From Nitrosomonas sp. Nm51 (GTDB lineage Bacteria > Pseudomonadota > Gammaproteobacteria > Burkholderiales > Nitrosomonadaceae): a stretch of 64,000 bases of DNA. Positions 44,628-53,896 of this stretch are shown in pieces. A program made the translations under genes and the position numbers. The stretch covers positions 19,348-83,347 of the forward strand of contig NZ_FOGH01000010.1 in the NCBI RefSeq assembly GCF_900111165.1. Reading direction: 5' to 3'. The notes below the pieces were generated by a model. The model was not told where the DNA came from. It worked only from the letters and a program-made list of their open reading frames with translations, and searched no databases. Numbering within the stretch: the first letter of the stretch is position 1; each line of letters starts with the position of its first letter.

Positions 44628-45384
44628 CCGGTAAATCGCCGCCATACCAGCCTTGCGGATAATGTTCTGCGAGCGACAGTACGGCTTTACCCTCGCCAAA
44701 GAAATTCACCTCATCGGGTGAGATGATCAGAATATTCCGAATACCCGGGCCACCGGCTTCCGGTTGCAGGCGGTCGACGAGCGCTGCAGTTTTGCTGTGC
44801 GGCAAGCGGGCGACAGCCAGCCTGCCGCCGCATGCATATTCCAGTTTGCTCAGCGCTTCGACGGCTGCCTGTTCTTCTTCTGCGGTAATGCCCTGCGCCT
44901 GTCGATCCTGTTGCCGGATAGACCGGATTTCTTCCGGCGTGGCGTCAAGTTCTTGCTGCATTGCCGGAATATAGCCGCGATCGTTGGCGGCAACCAGCGC
45001 CAGATGGCGTGTCCACAAATGATCCGGTAATTTGAGCAACGTAAAAACCTGCTCGAGGCAGGTTGGCTTGTCATGCCCGGCAGAGGGGCCATGATGGTCG
45101 ATGATGCAAATCCTGTTTTCCGGTAAATCCAGATCCTGTTTGAGTTCGATCAGCACCGGCGTGGCGCCGGCAGCCAGTGCCGCATTGATTTCATGCCGGT
45201 AGTCGGATGCACGCGCTCCCCAGTGCAATTGTTTGTCATGGATGATTGCATTGGAATGCTTCTCGATCAGTGCACGGACGGTACGCATTTCCAGGTCATA
45301 TCCGCCGAGAAAAAACCGGTAGTGGGGTGTAGGGCGGATCAGCGTAGCGTTATCCGCCGGTTTTTCGGAGTGCGGTGCGTTCAT
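44551..45384 (-). CDS. DHH-family phosphodiesterase-like protein (NrnA-like), CRISPR-adjacent
   Basis: 277 residues from ATG 45384 (TTG 45399 is an alternative). DHH motif in ICIIDHHGPSAG (near residues 113-124) and a following acidic motif in LALVAANDRGYIPAM. The classical first motif with paired Asp is not obvious; FLGGYDLEM may substitute. The C-terminal part has GWYGGDLPVKGFWG, reminiscent of the DHHA1 GG segment. DHH enzymes degrade small nucleotides, and NrnA-like members destroy SAM-AMP in type III systems with CorA. Its last 77 bases overlap the 3' end of the CorA-like gene on the other strand. 130 bp from the CRISPR array. Confidence 0.7.
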   Translation of the reverse strand: MNAPHSEKPADNATLIRPTPHYRFFLGGYDLEMRTVRALIEKHSNAIIHDKQLHWGARASDYRHEINAALAAGATPVLIELKQDLDLPENRICIIDHHGPSAGHDKPTCLEQVFTLLKLPDHLWTRHLALVAANDRGYIPAMQQELDATPEEIRSIRQQDRQAQGITAEEEQAAVEALSKLEYACGGRLAVARLPHSKTAALVDRLQPEAGGPGIRNILIISPDEVNFFGEGKAVLSLAEHYPQGWYGGDLPVKGFWGMTYEELPAKSLVFFLQSIL

Positions 45385-45513
45385 CGCGGCATCGGTCAAC
45401 TAACAGGGCGACACTTTAACAGACTTGCAAGGTGAGTGGACAGTATTGTGCTGTCCGCCGAAAAAAGATTATCAACGGGAAAACGATGGATGAGGTTTTA
45501 CTGACCCATCCTG

Positions 45514-45751
45514 CTAAAAACGGGCCTGACTTCGGCCCAACTTTCCAACAACAAGCCGTATCCGTGTGTCGATAGGATCTGTCTTAACGGGCCTGACTTC
45601 GGCCCAACTTCCCAACTTGTCGAGTTCCTTGTGAATATTTATAAGTTTGTCTTAACGGGCCTGACTTCGGCCCAACTTCCCAACCCATAGAGTATGAGTT
45701 ACATATTCGAGCGCAGTCTTAACGGGCCTGACTTCGGCCCAACTTCCCAAC
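45514..45751 (-). CRISPR. CRISPR array, four 36-bp repeats and three spacers
   Basis: Repeats at 45514-45549 (degenerate), 45581-45616, 45649-45684 and 45716-45751; spacers of 31, 32 and 31 bp. Read on the minus strand, the repeat starts GTTGGGAAGTTGGGCC and ends GGCCCGTTAAGAC. A GGGCC/GGCCC stem leaves an 8-nt GTTAAGAC tag, the type III-style crRNA 5' handle. The degenerate repeat is at the low-coordinate end, so the leader should be at 45752 and above, on the side of the cas operon. Orientation thus matches the cas genes. Confidence 0.95.
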
Positions 45752-46128
45752 CGACCCTTCCACAGCCCTTTATCCATGGGGCATACAGAGGCAAAATCGG
45801 CGGTCTCGGCATTTTCTTTTCCCACAAGCTGGAAAGTATGCCCATTTTAGCCCAGAACCCGCATGAATACTAGTGCGGCGCGGTTTGGGCTTGAAAATGG
45901 ACGAAGTATCATTGCTATCCTTCTGATTGTAAGTTTACTTTTCTAAATGGCTGATTAAAAACCAGGCAGGCTGTTTTGTGATTTTTCATATTTTTGCGCG
46001 TGCGCCGCATTTTTATAATGTTTTTTCAATTATTCAGTAAGTTATGTGTTGAATTGCAAGTAAGTGCGGCTGAGGCGCTGAATGAATGATCCTGTTTTTG
46101 CATGTCACCATTATTTCAAGAAATAATA
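45752..46128 (-). promoter_or_regulatory. Presumed CRISPR leader region
   Basis: About 375 bp between the last repeat and the end of the triple-Cas7 gene. It contains no ORF and becomes AT-rich towards 45900-46130. Assigned as leader because the array's degenerate repeat is at the opposite end. No clear promoter boxes identified. Confidence 0.5.
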
Positions 46129-49100
46129 TCACCTTCTATGATTTGAGTATCGATGTTTCTGTTGATCACGGTTTTCAATGTCTTCAATTTTATTTTTTTT
46201 GAGTAAAGATATCTGTTTGCTATCTTTGGTAATGGTATGTAAATACTGCGGTTCTTCAGGCGTTGCCTGTTGTTTAGGCTGATAATGATGGTTTTTTGAA
46301 TTCGCCTGCGCCTTCTGTCTCAGCACGCTCGCTTTGTCATTATTGCCAAACCATTCGAAATGCTTGTTTTCCAGTGTACTGTTTCCGGCAATGGGATAAT
46401 GCACCGGAACGCCGATGTATTGCGGGTCGCCCAACAATTGTAATGCGTGTTTGATGTCTGCGTCAGTCCCTGCCAAGCCGTTTTGTACCAGTTTGTCGAA
46501 TGTGTCGTTGAATGTCTGCGTACAATCAGCGGTTACGACATTCTGTCTGAAATATTCGGGCCAGTCCCAGGCGGCATGTTCACCTTTCAGCCAGGCATAG
46601 TGATAGCGGTCGCAATTCGTGCTGTCGGTGGTATAACGCTGATGGCGGTTGATGAGAAAGAGGCCGACCGGTTCGATTTTGACCGAACCTAATCCCAATG
46701 GCTTACCCATGCCGAGCCGGTGTTCGAATTTTGGCGCGGGTTGCAGCGTAGCGCAGAGTTGCGCAAGTTCTGTTGCATCGAGATTGTTGAAGTCGATTTC
46801 GAAATAGAAAGGTGTATTCTCGCTGATCGGCGCAATTTTGACTTGGCGGCTGGTGATAAATTTGTTTTTATCTTCCTCAAATTCTTTCTGATCGTTGGCT
46901 GCCGGCTTATGCGTTTTCCAAGGAGGCTTGCAGGTACTTCCGCCAGAATTTACGCCGATGGCGTCAAGCTTCATTACGTTTCCGTTTTGTTCGCGCCAGG
47001 CGTGTAGATAACATTTGCGCCCGCGTAAAGTCATTGTTTCCGAACATTCGGCTGCAACCTTTTTGCTCACAAAATCGTCATTATTCTTTCGTTTTAAATA
47101 GAATGCGGGTGACGGCGGTTTAGGAGACGACAGTTCTTTTAGGGTAACAGGGGAGACTCCATTGACGGTTGTTTTTTTATCGGGCAGTCCAAAACCGATA
47201 CGAACTTTGCCGGCGAAGGCGAATGCCTGTGCTTTATCGTTCGGCTGGTTGACATTTTCCACAGTCGTATTGTCGTCGTCCCGGTGTTCCACCACGCCGA
47301 ATAATCGTTCGGCGGGCGAGAGTTTAAATCGATCGGTATTCTTCGTTCGCACGCCCATGCCCAGTTGCACAAGATTGGGGTCACGCTGGGAGAGTAAGTC
47401 GGCAGTAGTCTGGAGTTTGTTTTTTGTGCCGATACCGGCTCGCCAGATCGATGAAAAACTGATTTCGGTGATTTGTCCATCATTGTCGACATCGAAGAAT
47501 ACCAAGTCTCCCTTTTTCAAACGGGTCATATAACATGTCAGATCATTTGGCACCCTATGAATGTGATTTTCCAATTTATTTCTGCCGATTGGTGTATAAG
47601 GCAGAATTTTATAAGGTGACGCTATGGTTTCCCCTTGTTTTAAATGCAATCCTGCGAGTGCTAAATCAGCCAATTCATGAAAGCGTTTTTTAACGTGGGG
47701 TGGAATCTCAAGCGGGCTGACTCTTTTTGTAGTGTCAGGCAGGAAAACATGGTGTTTTACATTGTCAGGAATGTCTTCTCGGAACTCGTCTTTCAAGTTA
47801 CGAACCCAGCCGTGAATATATGGATTATTGCCAGGCGTTATTTCTAAATTTTCTACAGCTTTCTTAAATTTTTCTACATCTATGAATTCTAGAGATTCCA
47901 AGTGTGATTTTTCAGTACTACTTTTTGGGAAAACAGTTGGGGTTCTTTTTCCGATAAAGTATTTGTCTGATTTAATGAAATCCTTTAATTCGGTTGCTTT
48001 GCAATTATAAAAATATCGCTTGTTACTGCTGAATTTTGATGGGATATCATCGAAATATATTCTCAAAAAATCATCTTCAGATGGTGTGCCAAAAATCTTT
48101 TCCCATTTAGCTGGAACATTGTTTCTGTTACCAAATAAAGTCGGCAAAGTTAATGGTTGAAGTTTTAATTCGCCTTGATCATCTACGATACGTCCCATAG
48201 CCGATAAAGCGACATAATCGTCTAACGATTTCCGTACCGAATAGTGTTCAGGATGCAACACCCGAAAATTTGAATTACTGACACTCTCAAACAGACTGGA
48301 CAGCATGCCGCGCAGGCTGGTGGCGGGGATGGCATGTTTTCCATTGAGTTTAAACGGCCTGGCTTCCGACGGTTCCCGGTCGCTGGTTGAAGGTTTTGTT
48401 TCCGCACCGATAAACAGCGGGGTTTGGGTGGTCAGACTGCACACGATGCGCCCGGAGAATTTGCCGGTATGGTATTGGTCGTGACCTTCCCTGTTTGCTT
48501 TTAATGTTTCCGCTTTTGCTTCGGGCCAGTCGCCGATTTTAGGATTGTTCAGCGGAATGAAATGGTAGGGATTGTGGAAGCCGTTCGACGCGGGTTTTAA
48601 ATTGAAATCAGGCGCCTCCGGTTGGTTATCGTCCGTTGTTTTTTCAATTTCAGGTGGAAATTCTGCAGGCGGTTCAAGTGCTACCGTGTCACGCAGCGCT
48701 TGCAGTGCACCGTCAATGGTCAAGCCTGCTCCTATTTTTTTTAGCCGTTCTTCCCAATTGTCCAAAACCGCATGTTCCCGGCATTGCCCATACCCCTTGT
48801 TCGCGCCGAATCCGAACGCAATATCGCCTTCAGCCAGATCGCGCAACAGCAGGCTGATGAGGCCCAGCGCCGGTTTCAATGCATCTTCGTCGTTTTTCAG
48901 CTGTGCCTGTTTCAGCCGGTGGAGATCCAGATAAATTGCGCCTGTCAGCGTGGGACACTCTATGTAATCGACGTTGAATTTTGCGCCTTCCTTGCCGCCG
49001 CCGGTGAAACGGTCGATGGCGACCATTTCGTGGCGGGTTAGGGTGGCGAGCTGAAAGGCGCGTTTTTTGATGTCTGCCCGAAGTGCGTCGCTCAGGTCCT

Positions 49101-50442
49101 GCGGGTCGGCAATTTCTTTTAGCCTTGCCTTGAAGTTGTCTTTGACCGATGCATCTCTGAAAGTATCGTTCGCCCAGCTACTGTTTTCCGATTTATGGAC
49201 GATCAGGCTGCCCGCTGAATCGACAATGCGGATATGCAACTGCTCTTCAGTTTTTTCCGCTGCTGTGCTCGTCTTAACCAGGTCGACGATAATGCATGAC
49301 TTGACTGTATCGCTTAAATCGCTGATTGTTTCCCGCACGCCGTTAAATTGAAGCGCGTATTCAGGGATACTATGAATTAAATCCGAGGCGCAAACGATTC
49401 CTTTCCACCCCGCTGTGCCGAATAACAGGCTGATCAGGTCGCGGTGTGCAATGCCGTCATAAGCCGGGGCTGCATGGCCTTGCGGTATATCCTGACCCAT
49501 CGTGCGCAAAATCTTTTCCGCCTGCGCGCGCAGCCGCCCGCGCAAACTGCTGGCGGGTAAAATAACCTGACCCTGATGATTGGTGCGCGGTTTTGCGTCG
49601 GCTTCGTTTTTTGCTTCGTCTTTTTTTTTGCTTGCTTTAACAAGAAACGGCGTGTGAAAATCGAGTGTCAGGGGCAGATTTAGTGAGTTGGCGATAATAT
49701 CGGGTCGCTCCAGGTCTGCGTATTTAATGTTGCTGGGTTTTGCGAAGATTTGCCAGTGTTCCTGTTTGCCGTTTTGAATCGCCCGAAACCAGTCATGCAT
49801 TTCCTGTTTGCCAAAATAGCGCACGCATGAAGACAGACATCTGACTTTCCCTTGAGACTGATTGGCGCCCGCACCGAGTGAAAACGACGGGTCTTTGGCA
49901 GCTTTTCGGAGCAGGTCAAGCAAGTATTGGATTTCCGTTTCGCAAGCGTTTTGAATGATGATTTTATAATTGAAACAGACGCCCGGATTGACGCGACGGG
50001 TGTTAAACAGTTTTCTGTCCTCGGCAGTGCCGGTGACACGGTCGATGGCAACACGGGTGATGGTGTCGAATGGTTTGTCTTCCTGGTCTGCGGCATACCA
50101 GGCGTTCAGAAATTCGGCCTGCCCGGCAACGGTTACTGATTTCCTTTTGTTATCTCCATCTTTAGTGTCTATGGTATCGCCAAAAATATTGAGATTGCTG
50201 GCACAATAATAGCGTCTGGCCAATGCTTTTAACGCGCCCTTTATACTGGCACCGGGGATGTAGGGCTTTTTATTCAGGTCCAGCGCGATGGCTTGGATCC
50301 AGGAGTTATTCTGTTTTTTGTCCACTGATTCACCGGATTGCTTGTCCATTTCTTCATCCAGCCCGGTACCGATATGCATGGGTGTGACGAGCTGAAATTG
50401 TCCGGTAATAATCCAGCGTCCTGATTTAACGGTATCGGTCAT
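46129..50442 (-). CDS. Type III Cas7-Cas7-Cas7(insertion) fusion protein, backbone of the effector complex
   Basis: 1437 residues from ATG 50442 (AAAGGATCG upstream); ATG 50463 is an alternative that overlaps the previous gene. Unit 1 (about 9-215): LVTPMHIGTG, YIPGASIKG, AIDRVTGTAEDRKLF and a Gly-rich loop. Unit 2 (about 255-560): HTPFLV, LPASSLRGRLRA, AIDRFTGGGKEGAKF, FGFGANKGYGQ. Unit 3 (about 630 to the end): NPYHFIPLNN, HDQYH, TQTPLFIG, IPATSLRG, then about 500 residues before the closing LGMGKPLGLGSV; this resembles the TIGR03986 Cas7-insertion protein of III-D systems. Several Asp residues in the loops of units 1 and 2 could be RNA-cutting residues. Last gene of the operon. Confidence 0.85.
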   Translation of the reverse strand: MTDTVKSGRWIITGQFQLVTPMHIGTGLDEEMDKQSGESVDKKQNNSWIQAIALDLNKKPYIPGASIKGALKALARRYYCASNLNIFGDTIDTKDGDNKRKSVTVAGQAEFLNAWYAADQEDKPFDTITRVAIDRVTGTAEDRKLFNTRRVNPGVCFNYKIIIQNACETEIQYLLDLLRKAAKDPSFSLGAGANQSQGKVRCLSSCVRYFGKQEMHDWFRAIQNGKQEHWQIFAKPSNIKYADLERPDIIANSLNLPLTLDFHTPFLVKASKKKDEAKNEADAKPRTNHQGQVILPASSLRGRLRAQAEKILRTMGQDIPQGHAAPAYDGIAHRDLISLLFGTAGWKGIVCASDLIHSIPEYALQFNGVRETISDLSDTVKSCIIVDLVKTSTAAEKTEEQLHIRIVDSAGSLIVHKSENSSWANDTFRDASVKDNFKARLKEIADPQDLSDALRADIKKRAFQLATLTRHEMVAIDRFTGGGKEGAKFNVDYIECPTLTGAIYLDLHRLKQAQLKNDEDALKPALGLISLLLRDLAEGDIAFGFGANKGYGQCREHAVLDNWEERLKKIGAGLTIDGALQALRDTVALEPPAEFPPEIEKTTDDNQPEAPDFNLKPASNGFHNPYHFIPLNNPKIGDWPEAKAETLKANREGHDQYHTGKFSGRIVCSLTTQTPLFIGAETKPSTSDREPSEARPFKLNGKHAIPATSLRGMLSSLFESVSNSNFRVLHPEHYSVRKSLDDYVALSAMGRIVDDQGELKLQPLTLPTLFGNRNNVPAKWEKIFGTPSEDDFLRIYFDDIPSKFSSNKRYFYNCKATELKDFIKSDKYFIGKRTPTVFPKSSTEKSHLESLEFIDVEKFKKAVENLEITPGNNPYIHGWVRNLKDEFREDIPDNVKHHVFLPDTTKRVSPLEIPPHVKKRFHELADLALAGLHLKQGETIASPYKILPYTPIGRNKLENHIHRVPNDLTCYMTRLKKGDLVFFDVDNDGQITEISFSSIWRAGIGTKNKLQTTADLLSQRDPNLVQLGMGVRTKNTDRFKLSPAERLFGVVEHRDDDNTTVENVNQPNDKAQAFAFAGKVRIGFGLPDKKTTVNGVSPVTLKELSSPKPPSPAFYLKRKNNDDFVSKKVAAECSETMTLRGRKCYLHAWREQNGNVMKLDAIGVNSGGSTCKPPWKTHKPAANDQKEFEEDKNKFITSRQVKIAPISENTPFYFEIDFNNLDATELAQLCATLQPAPKFEHRLGMGKPLGLGSVKIEPVGLFLINRHQRYTTDSTNCDRYHYAWLKGEHAAWDWPEYFRQNVVTADCTQTFNDTFDKLVQNGLAGTDADIKHALQLLGDPQYIGVPVHYPIAGNSTLENKHFEWFGNNDKASVLRQKAQANSKNHHYQPKQQATPEEPQYLHTITKDSKQISLLKKNKIEDIENRDQQKHRYSNHRR

Positions 50443-50452
50443 GTTCGATCCT

Positions 50453-52279
50453 TTATTGTTCATTATTACAGGCGGTTAATCGTTCTTCTTTGGGGGAATG
50501 GAATCCGTGATCAGGGTTGATCACTATTTCGCCAAAGCCGTTTTGCGGGATGAATGGATTCTGCTTCCAGGTGCTTTCATGTGCTGTGTTAACTTGCTGC
50601 GGTAGCGGCAATCCGCATTTCCGCCATTCGTTCAGCTTTTGCCGTGCATTTTCTTTAAGGTTGAATTTGAATACAAACACGCTGCCCGCATCGGTCAGTA
50701 CGAAAGGCCGGTAGTGTTGCGTTTGCGGCTTATCCCCGCTATTTTGCTTGATATAACGTTCCCAGAGAAATGTTCCGCCTGCCATACTGTGGCTGGCGTA
50801 AAAGTGCGACAACGAGAGCGATTTATCTGACAGTTCAGAGAAAATGTCACTGTAGTGTGCGTTCAGGTTGATAGCTTGTTGCGTCCGGTCTGCAACTTCG
50901 GTTGATGCGATCAATAGCGCAGGGGTGTTAAGCATTAAAACAACCATCTTACAGTCGTCTTTGATTGTTTTTTCTGGCCAGACGGTGTCTGGGTTGTCGT
51001 TGAAGCTGACCGCAGCCCAGGCATCGGTCTTGCCGATTGGTCCCAGGCCATTGCCCAGCAGTTGTGCCAGTTCTTGCCAAATACTTTTGCGCTTTTCCTC
51101 GTTAATGCCGTCAGGCAAAAAGATATCTGTCAGCCAGACGGTTCCGGCAGCCGCCACTTTACATTGATACGCGAACAGTTTTTCATCGGCCGCAGTGCCT
51201 GTGTCGGGGTTAATCGCGGTACGTACCCGCAAATGTGTGGCCGTTTGACCCCAGCCACGCGCCGTATCAACTTCCACCCATTCATTTTTCCAATCATGTA
51301 AAAAAGTCGGAGCTTTGCCGTCGATCAAGCTGGGTCTTTCGACTTCAGCGAGATCGAACAGGCAACCGTTTACTGAAGCCAGTGACAACAGAATTGAACT
51401 GGGCCGTTTTTGCGAGTTTGACGGGAAAGCGTGCGTGATGCGGATATCATCGAAATGTTCGGCGAGCAGACTTTCTTTATGGCTTTCCGCAATTGTTTTG
51501 CCGTAACGGGCGTGGAACAATCGGGCCAAAGCGCCTTTTAACGTACCACCGGTAATAATGTCGCTGGATTCAAAGACGTTGCCGCGCCGGTTGCGGGTGG
51601 CGATACACAACGGGCGGTCGATTCGCAGCATCAACCTTTTTTGTAAGACCGGTTTTTGCTCGGGGTAACGTTTGGGCGCAGCACGCTTGAGCGTAACCTG
51701 AGCGCCAACCAGTTCGCCAAAGCCGACGCTGCGCTGCGCGCCCAACTGGCTGTGCCATAGCAGTCCAGCGCGTAAATGCTGTTCAAGGTCTTTACTTTCA
51801 TTATTGGCCAGATAAACCGGCCAGCGCCCTTTGAAAGTAACCGTGCTGTTGGCTGGCCGTATTTGCTCGATTAACAGCAGGCTGCCGCTTTCAACGGCTT
51901 CGGCTTTGTCGTCAATGTGAATACGCGTGGTGTGCAGTAATGCATCACCGGGGTTGTCGATGACCAGATCGTCGGTACAGATACGGGCATGCAGGTTTTC
52001 CGCCGTGCCTGCGCTGCCGAACCAGCGATTGCATTTTGGTTCATGTTTATTATTTGTGTCTGCAGGCACATGCAGGCCCGCCAACTCCTTCATCTCATTC
52101 CAGGCCGCCTGAATACGGCCTGCAATCAGGCTGCCGGGTAAAATCGGGCGACCTTCGTGGTTGCGCAGCAGGGTGGCGCCCAGACCGTAACGCCCCGGTT
52201 CGCTGCCCTGCACCAGCCAGGGCGTTTTTAACGTGATGGCGATATCGATATGATAAAGAGAGCGGGTGGCGGTATTCAT
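50453..52279 (-). CDS. Type III Cas7-Cas5 (Csx10-like) fusion protein
   Basis: 608 residues from ATG 52279, overlapping the cas10 stop (ATGA). Residues 1-200 form a Cas7-like RAMP: LKTPWLVQGSE, ILPGSLIAGRIQAAW, HTTRIHIDD, then SGSLLLIEQIRPANSTVTF and RSVGFGELVG. Residues about 205-608 look Csx10/Cas5-like: RIDRPLCIAT, IITGGTLKGALARLF, ITHAFPS, and a C-terminal part with TDAGSVFVFKFNL and QNGFGEIVINPDHG. Cas5 holds the crRNA 5' tag and abuts Cas10. The arrangement recalls the Cas7-Cas5-Cas11 fusion of III-D2 systems, but no separate Cas11 helical domain was recognised. Confidence 0.8.
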   Translation of the reverse strand: MNTATRSLYHIDIAITLKTPWLVQGSEPGRYGLGATLLRNHEGRPILPGSLIAGRIQAAWNEMKELAGLHVPADTNNKHEPKCNRWFGSAGTAENLHARICTDDLVIDNPGDALLHTTRIHIDDKAEAVESGSLLLIEQIRPANSTVTFKGRWPVYLANNESKDLEQHLRAGLLWHSQLGAQRSVGFGELVGAQVTLKRAAPKRYPEQKPVLQKRLMLRIDRPLCIATRNRRGNVFESSDIITGGTLKGALARLFHARYGKTIAESHKESLLAEHFDDIRITHAFPSNSQKRPSSILLSLASVNGCLFDLAEVERPSLIDGKAPTFLHDWKNEWVEVDTARGWGQTATHLRVRTAINPDTGTAADEKLFAYQCKVAAAGTVWLTDIFLPDGINEEKRKSIWQELAQLLGNGLGPIGKTDAWAAVSFNDNPDTVWPEKTIKDDCKMVVLMLNTPALLIASTEVADRTQQAINLNAHYSDIFSELSDKSLSLSHFYASHSMAGGTFLWERYIKQNSGDKPQTQHYRPFVLTDAGSVFVFKFNLKENARQKLNEWRKCGLPLPQQVNTAHESTWKQNPFIPQNGFGEIVINPDHGFHSPKEERLTACNNEQ

Positions 52280-53880
52280 CTGGCACTTTCCGTTTGATCG
52301 CAGGCATCGGGCAGAATGTAATCCCATAGCTCCATCAACAGGGTCCAGGCCACGGCGTCTTCCGGCGGAATACTTGTGGGCGAGCTTTGCCAGGCATTGT
52401 GGGTGATGGTTTCCCAAAGATTTTCAAATGCCCCTTTCATACCGGCTTCTTCGATCGCTGTTTGAACCGATTCATAGCTGCGCCGCAGTAATTCCATTTC
52501 ATCGCCGACCTTGCCTGCCGCCAGGCTGCGCAGCACGCGCACTATGGCCGAGCGGGGGAGAATGTCTTTGAGCGGGATAAGCGTCTGGCGTAATTGCTGC
52601 AATTTCGTTTGTGTCAGCAAAAGCTGTTGCCAGCCGTTTTGGGCGATGCCGCTGCGTTGCCAGTAGTCGTCCATGTTGTCGCCGGCGTGGTCGAACGATT
52701 CGAGTACGATCCAGGAAACGGTGTTTTGGGTTTTATCCGTGTCTTTACCGTAGTCGGCCAGCTTTTTGGCGAGTTTTTGCAACTGGCTGATCGGCGCGGC
52801 GTGGCTGGCGAACACCAGACCGGCTGCGTGGGTGAGTTTTTGCGCATTGTTTTCATTCGAATCAGGGAGATATTTCCAGTCTTGAGTTAATTCAAAGAAT
52901 TTTTGGGTAAATTCAAGCCCCAGCCAGGCAGGTATTAAAAATAAAAATTCATCGCCACCCCAGAGCAGGGTTTCGAAGCGTAATTTGCCGTCGTTTTTAC
53001 CGAGTGAGGTGTTTCGAAGAAATTGTAATATTTCGGCTAATAATTCACGCTGGTAGCTTCGGATTGTTCTATCTAACTTATTGAGTGCAGCGTTATTTTC
53101 ACAACTTTTCTGAATTTTTCCAAAGCTATTGCCATCGGTGTAAAATACCGCCATTTTGCCGTCGAGATTTGAAGGAATGGATATGTAATCAGTGTCTTCT
53201 GAATTAAACTGCGAAAGTGCTTCGGTATGATTGACAAATGCCTGGTCATTTTTGTCTCGATTAATCAAATCGAACAGTTGATATTGTGAAACTAATTCTT
53301 TTGTCAGTTCGGTTTGATAGAATTTCTGGCGTAATTTTTTTCCGCTTTCTCTGCGATCATAAATACTTTGGCTGACATTTTTTTTCTTTGAGTCTCCAGG
53401 TAAATAAGTATTTGTAACGGCAGGGAGAATTTCATCAATTTCACAAATTTCAGTCGATCCACCCCAGTATGTAGTGAAATTCAGCGACTGCATTTGATGC
53501 CAGCGTACCTTGCTGATGGTTTGCTCGGTCAATACGCGAAATTCATTTTCTCGGCCTTCAGCAATAGTAACGGCGAATGTGGCGTGACGGTAGGCGGAAT
53601 TACCGTTGAGGTAGTTGTAGACTGACTGAATCAATTCATTGCTATCGATTTTTCCGGTGACTTTAAATAAACCGATTGATGCGCCGGTACTGACTGGTTC
53701 GATTTTGTCGCCATGTTCGAACAGTTCTGAATTGTCGTCAGGTTTTTTTGCGCATTTAGTGAGATCGCGAACCGCCTGCAACAACATGTAACCACCGCCG
53801 CGGCGCGTACTTAAGTCTTCGGTGTCGTCAACAACATAAGACAGATTGATCGCCTCCAGCCGGAGTAATTTGAGTGTCAT
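52276..53880 (-). CDS. cas10: Cas10-type large subunit without HD domain
   Basis: 534 residues, short for Cas10. No HD nuclease motif at the N terminus, which begins LKLLRLEAINLSYVVDD. The palm polymerase domain has the metal-binding segment VFYTDGNSFGKI (about 245-256) and LLWGGDEFLFLIP (GGDEF at about 308-312) instead of the usual Cas10 GGDD. The C-terminal part (about 400-534) is helical. With intact acidic palm residues it may make cyclic oligoadenylate or SAM-AMP. It sits 17 bp after cas6 and overlaps the Cas7-Cas5 gene by four bases. Confidence 0.85.
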   Translation of the reverse strand: MTLKLLRLEAINLSYVVDDTEDLSTRRGGGYMLLQAVRDLTKCAKKPDDNSELFEHGDKIEPVSTGASIGLFKVTGKIDSNELIQSVYNYLNGNSAYRHATFAVTIAEGRENEFRVLTEQTISKVRWHQMQSLNFTTYWGGSTEICEIDEILPAVTNTYLPGDSKKKNVSQSIYDRRESGKKLRQKFYQTELTKELVSQYQLFDLINRDKNDQAFVNHTEALSQFNSEDTDYISIPSNLDGKMAVFYTDGNSFGKIQKSCENNAALNKLDRTIRSYQRELLAEILQFLRNTSLGKNDGKLRFETLLWGGDEFLFLIPAWLGLEFTQKFFELTQDWKYLPDSNENNAQKLTHAAGLVFASHAAPISQLQKLAKKLADYGKDTDKTQNTVSWIVLESFDHAGDNMDDYWQRSGIAQNGWQQLLLTQTKLQQLRQTLIPLKDILPRSAIVRVLRSLAAGKVGDEMELLRRSYESVQTAIEEAGMKGAFENLWETITHNAWQSSPTSIPPEDAVAWTLLMELWDYILPDACDQTESAR

Positions 53881-53896
53881 GATTTTTCTTCATTTT

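Noticed and set aside
46129..50442. The large RAMP protein as a true type III-E Cas7-11
   Set aside because: A separate Cas10, Cas6 and Cas5-containing protein are present, and only three Cas7 units are seen, so it does not meet the III-E definition.
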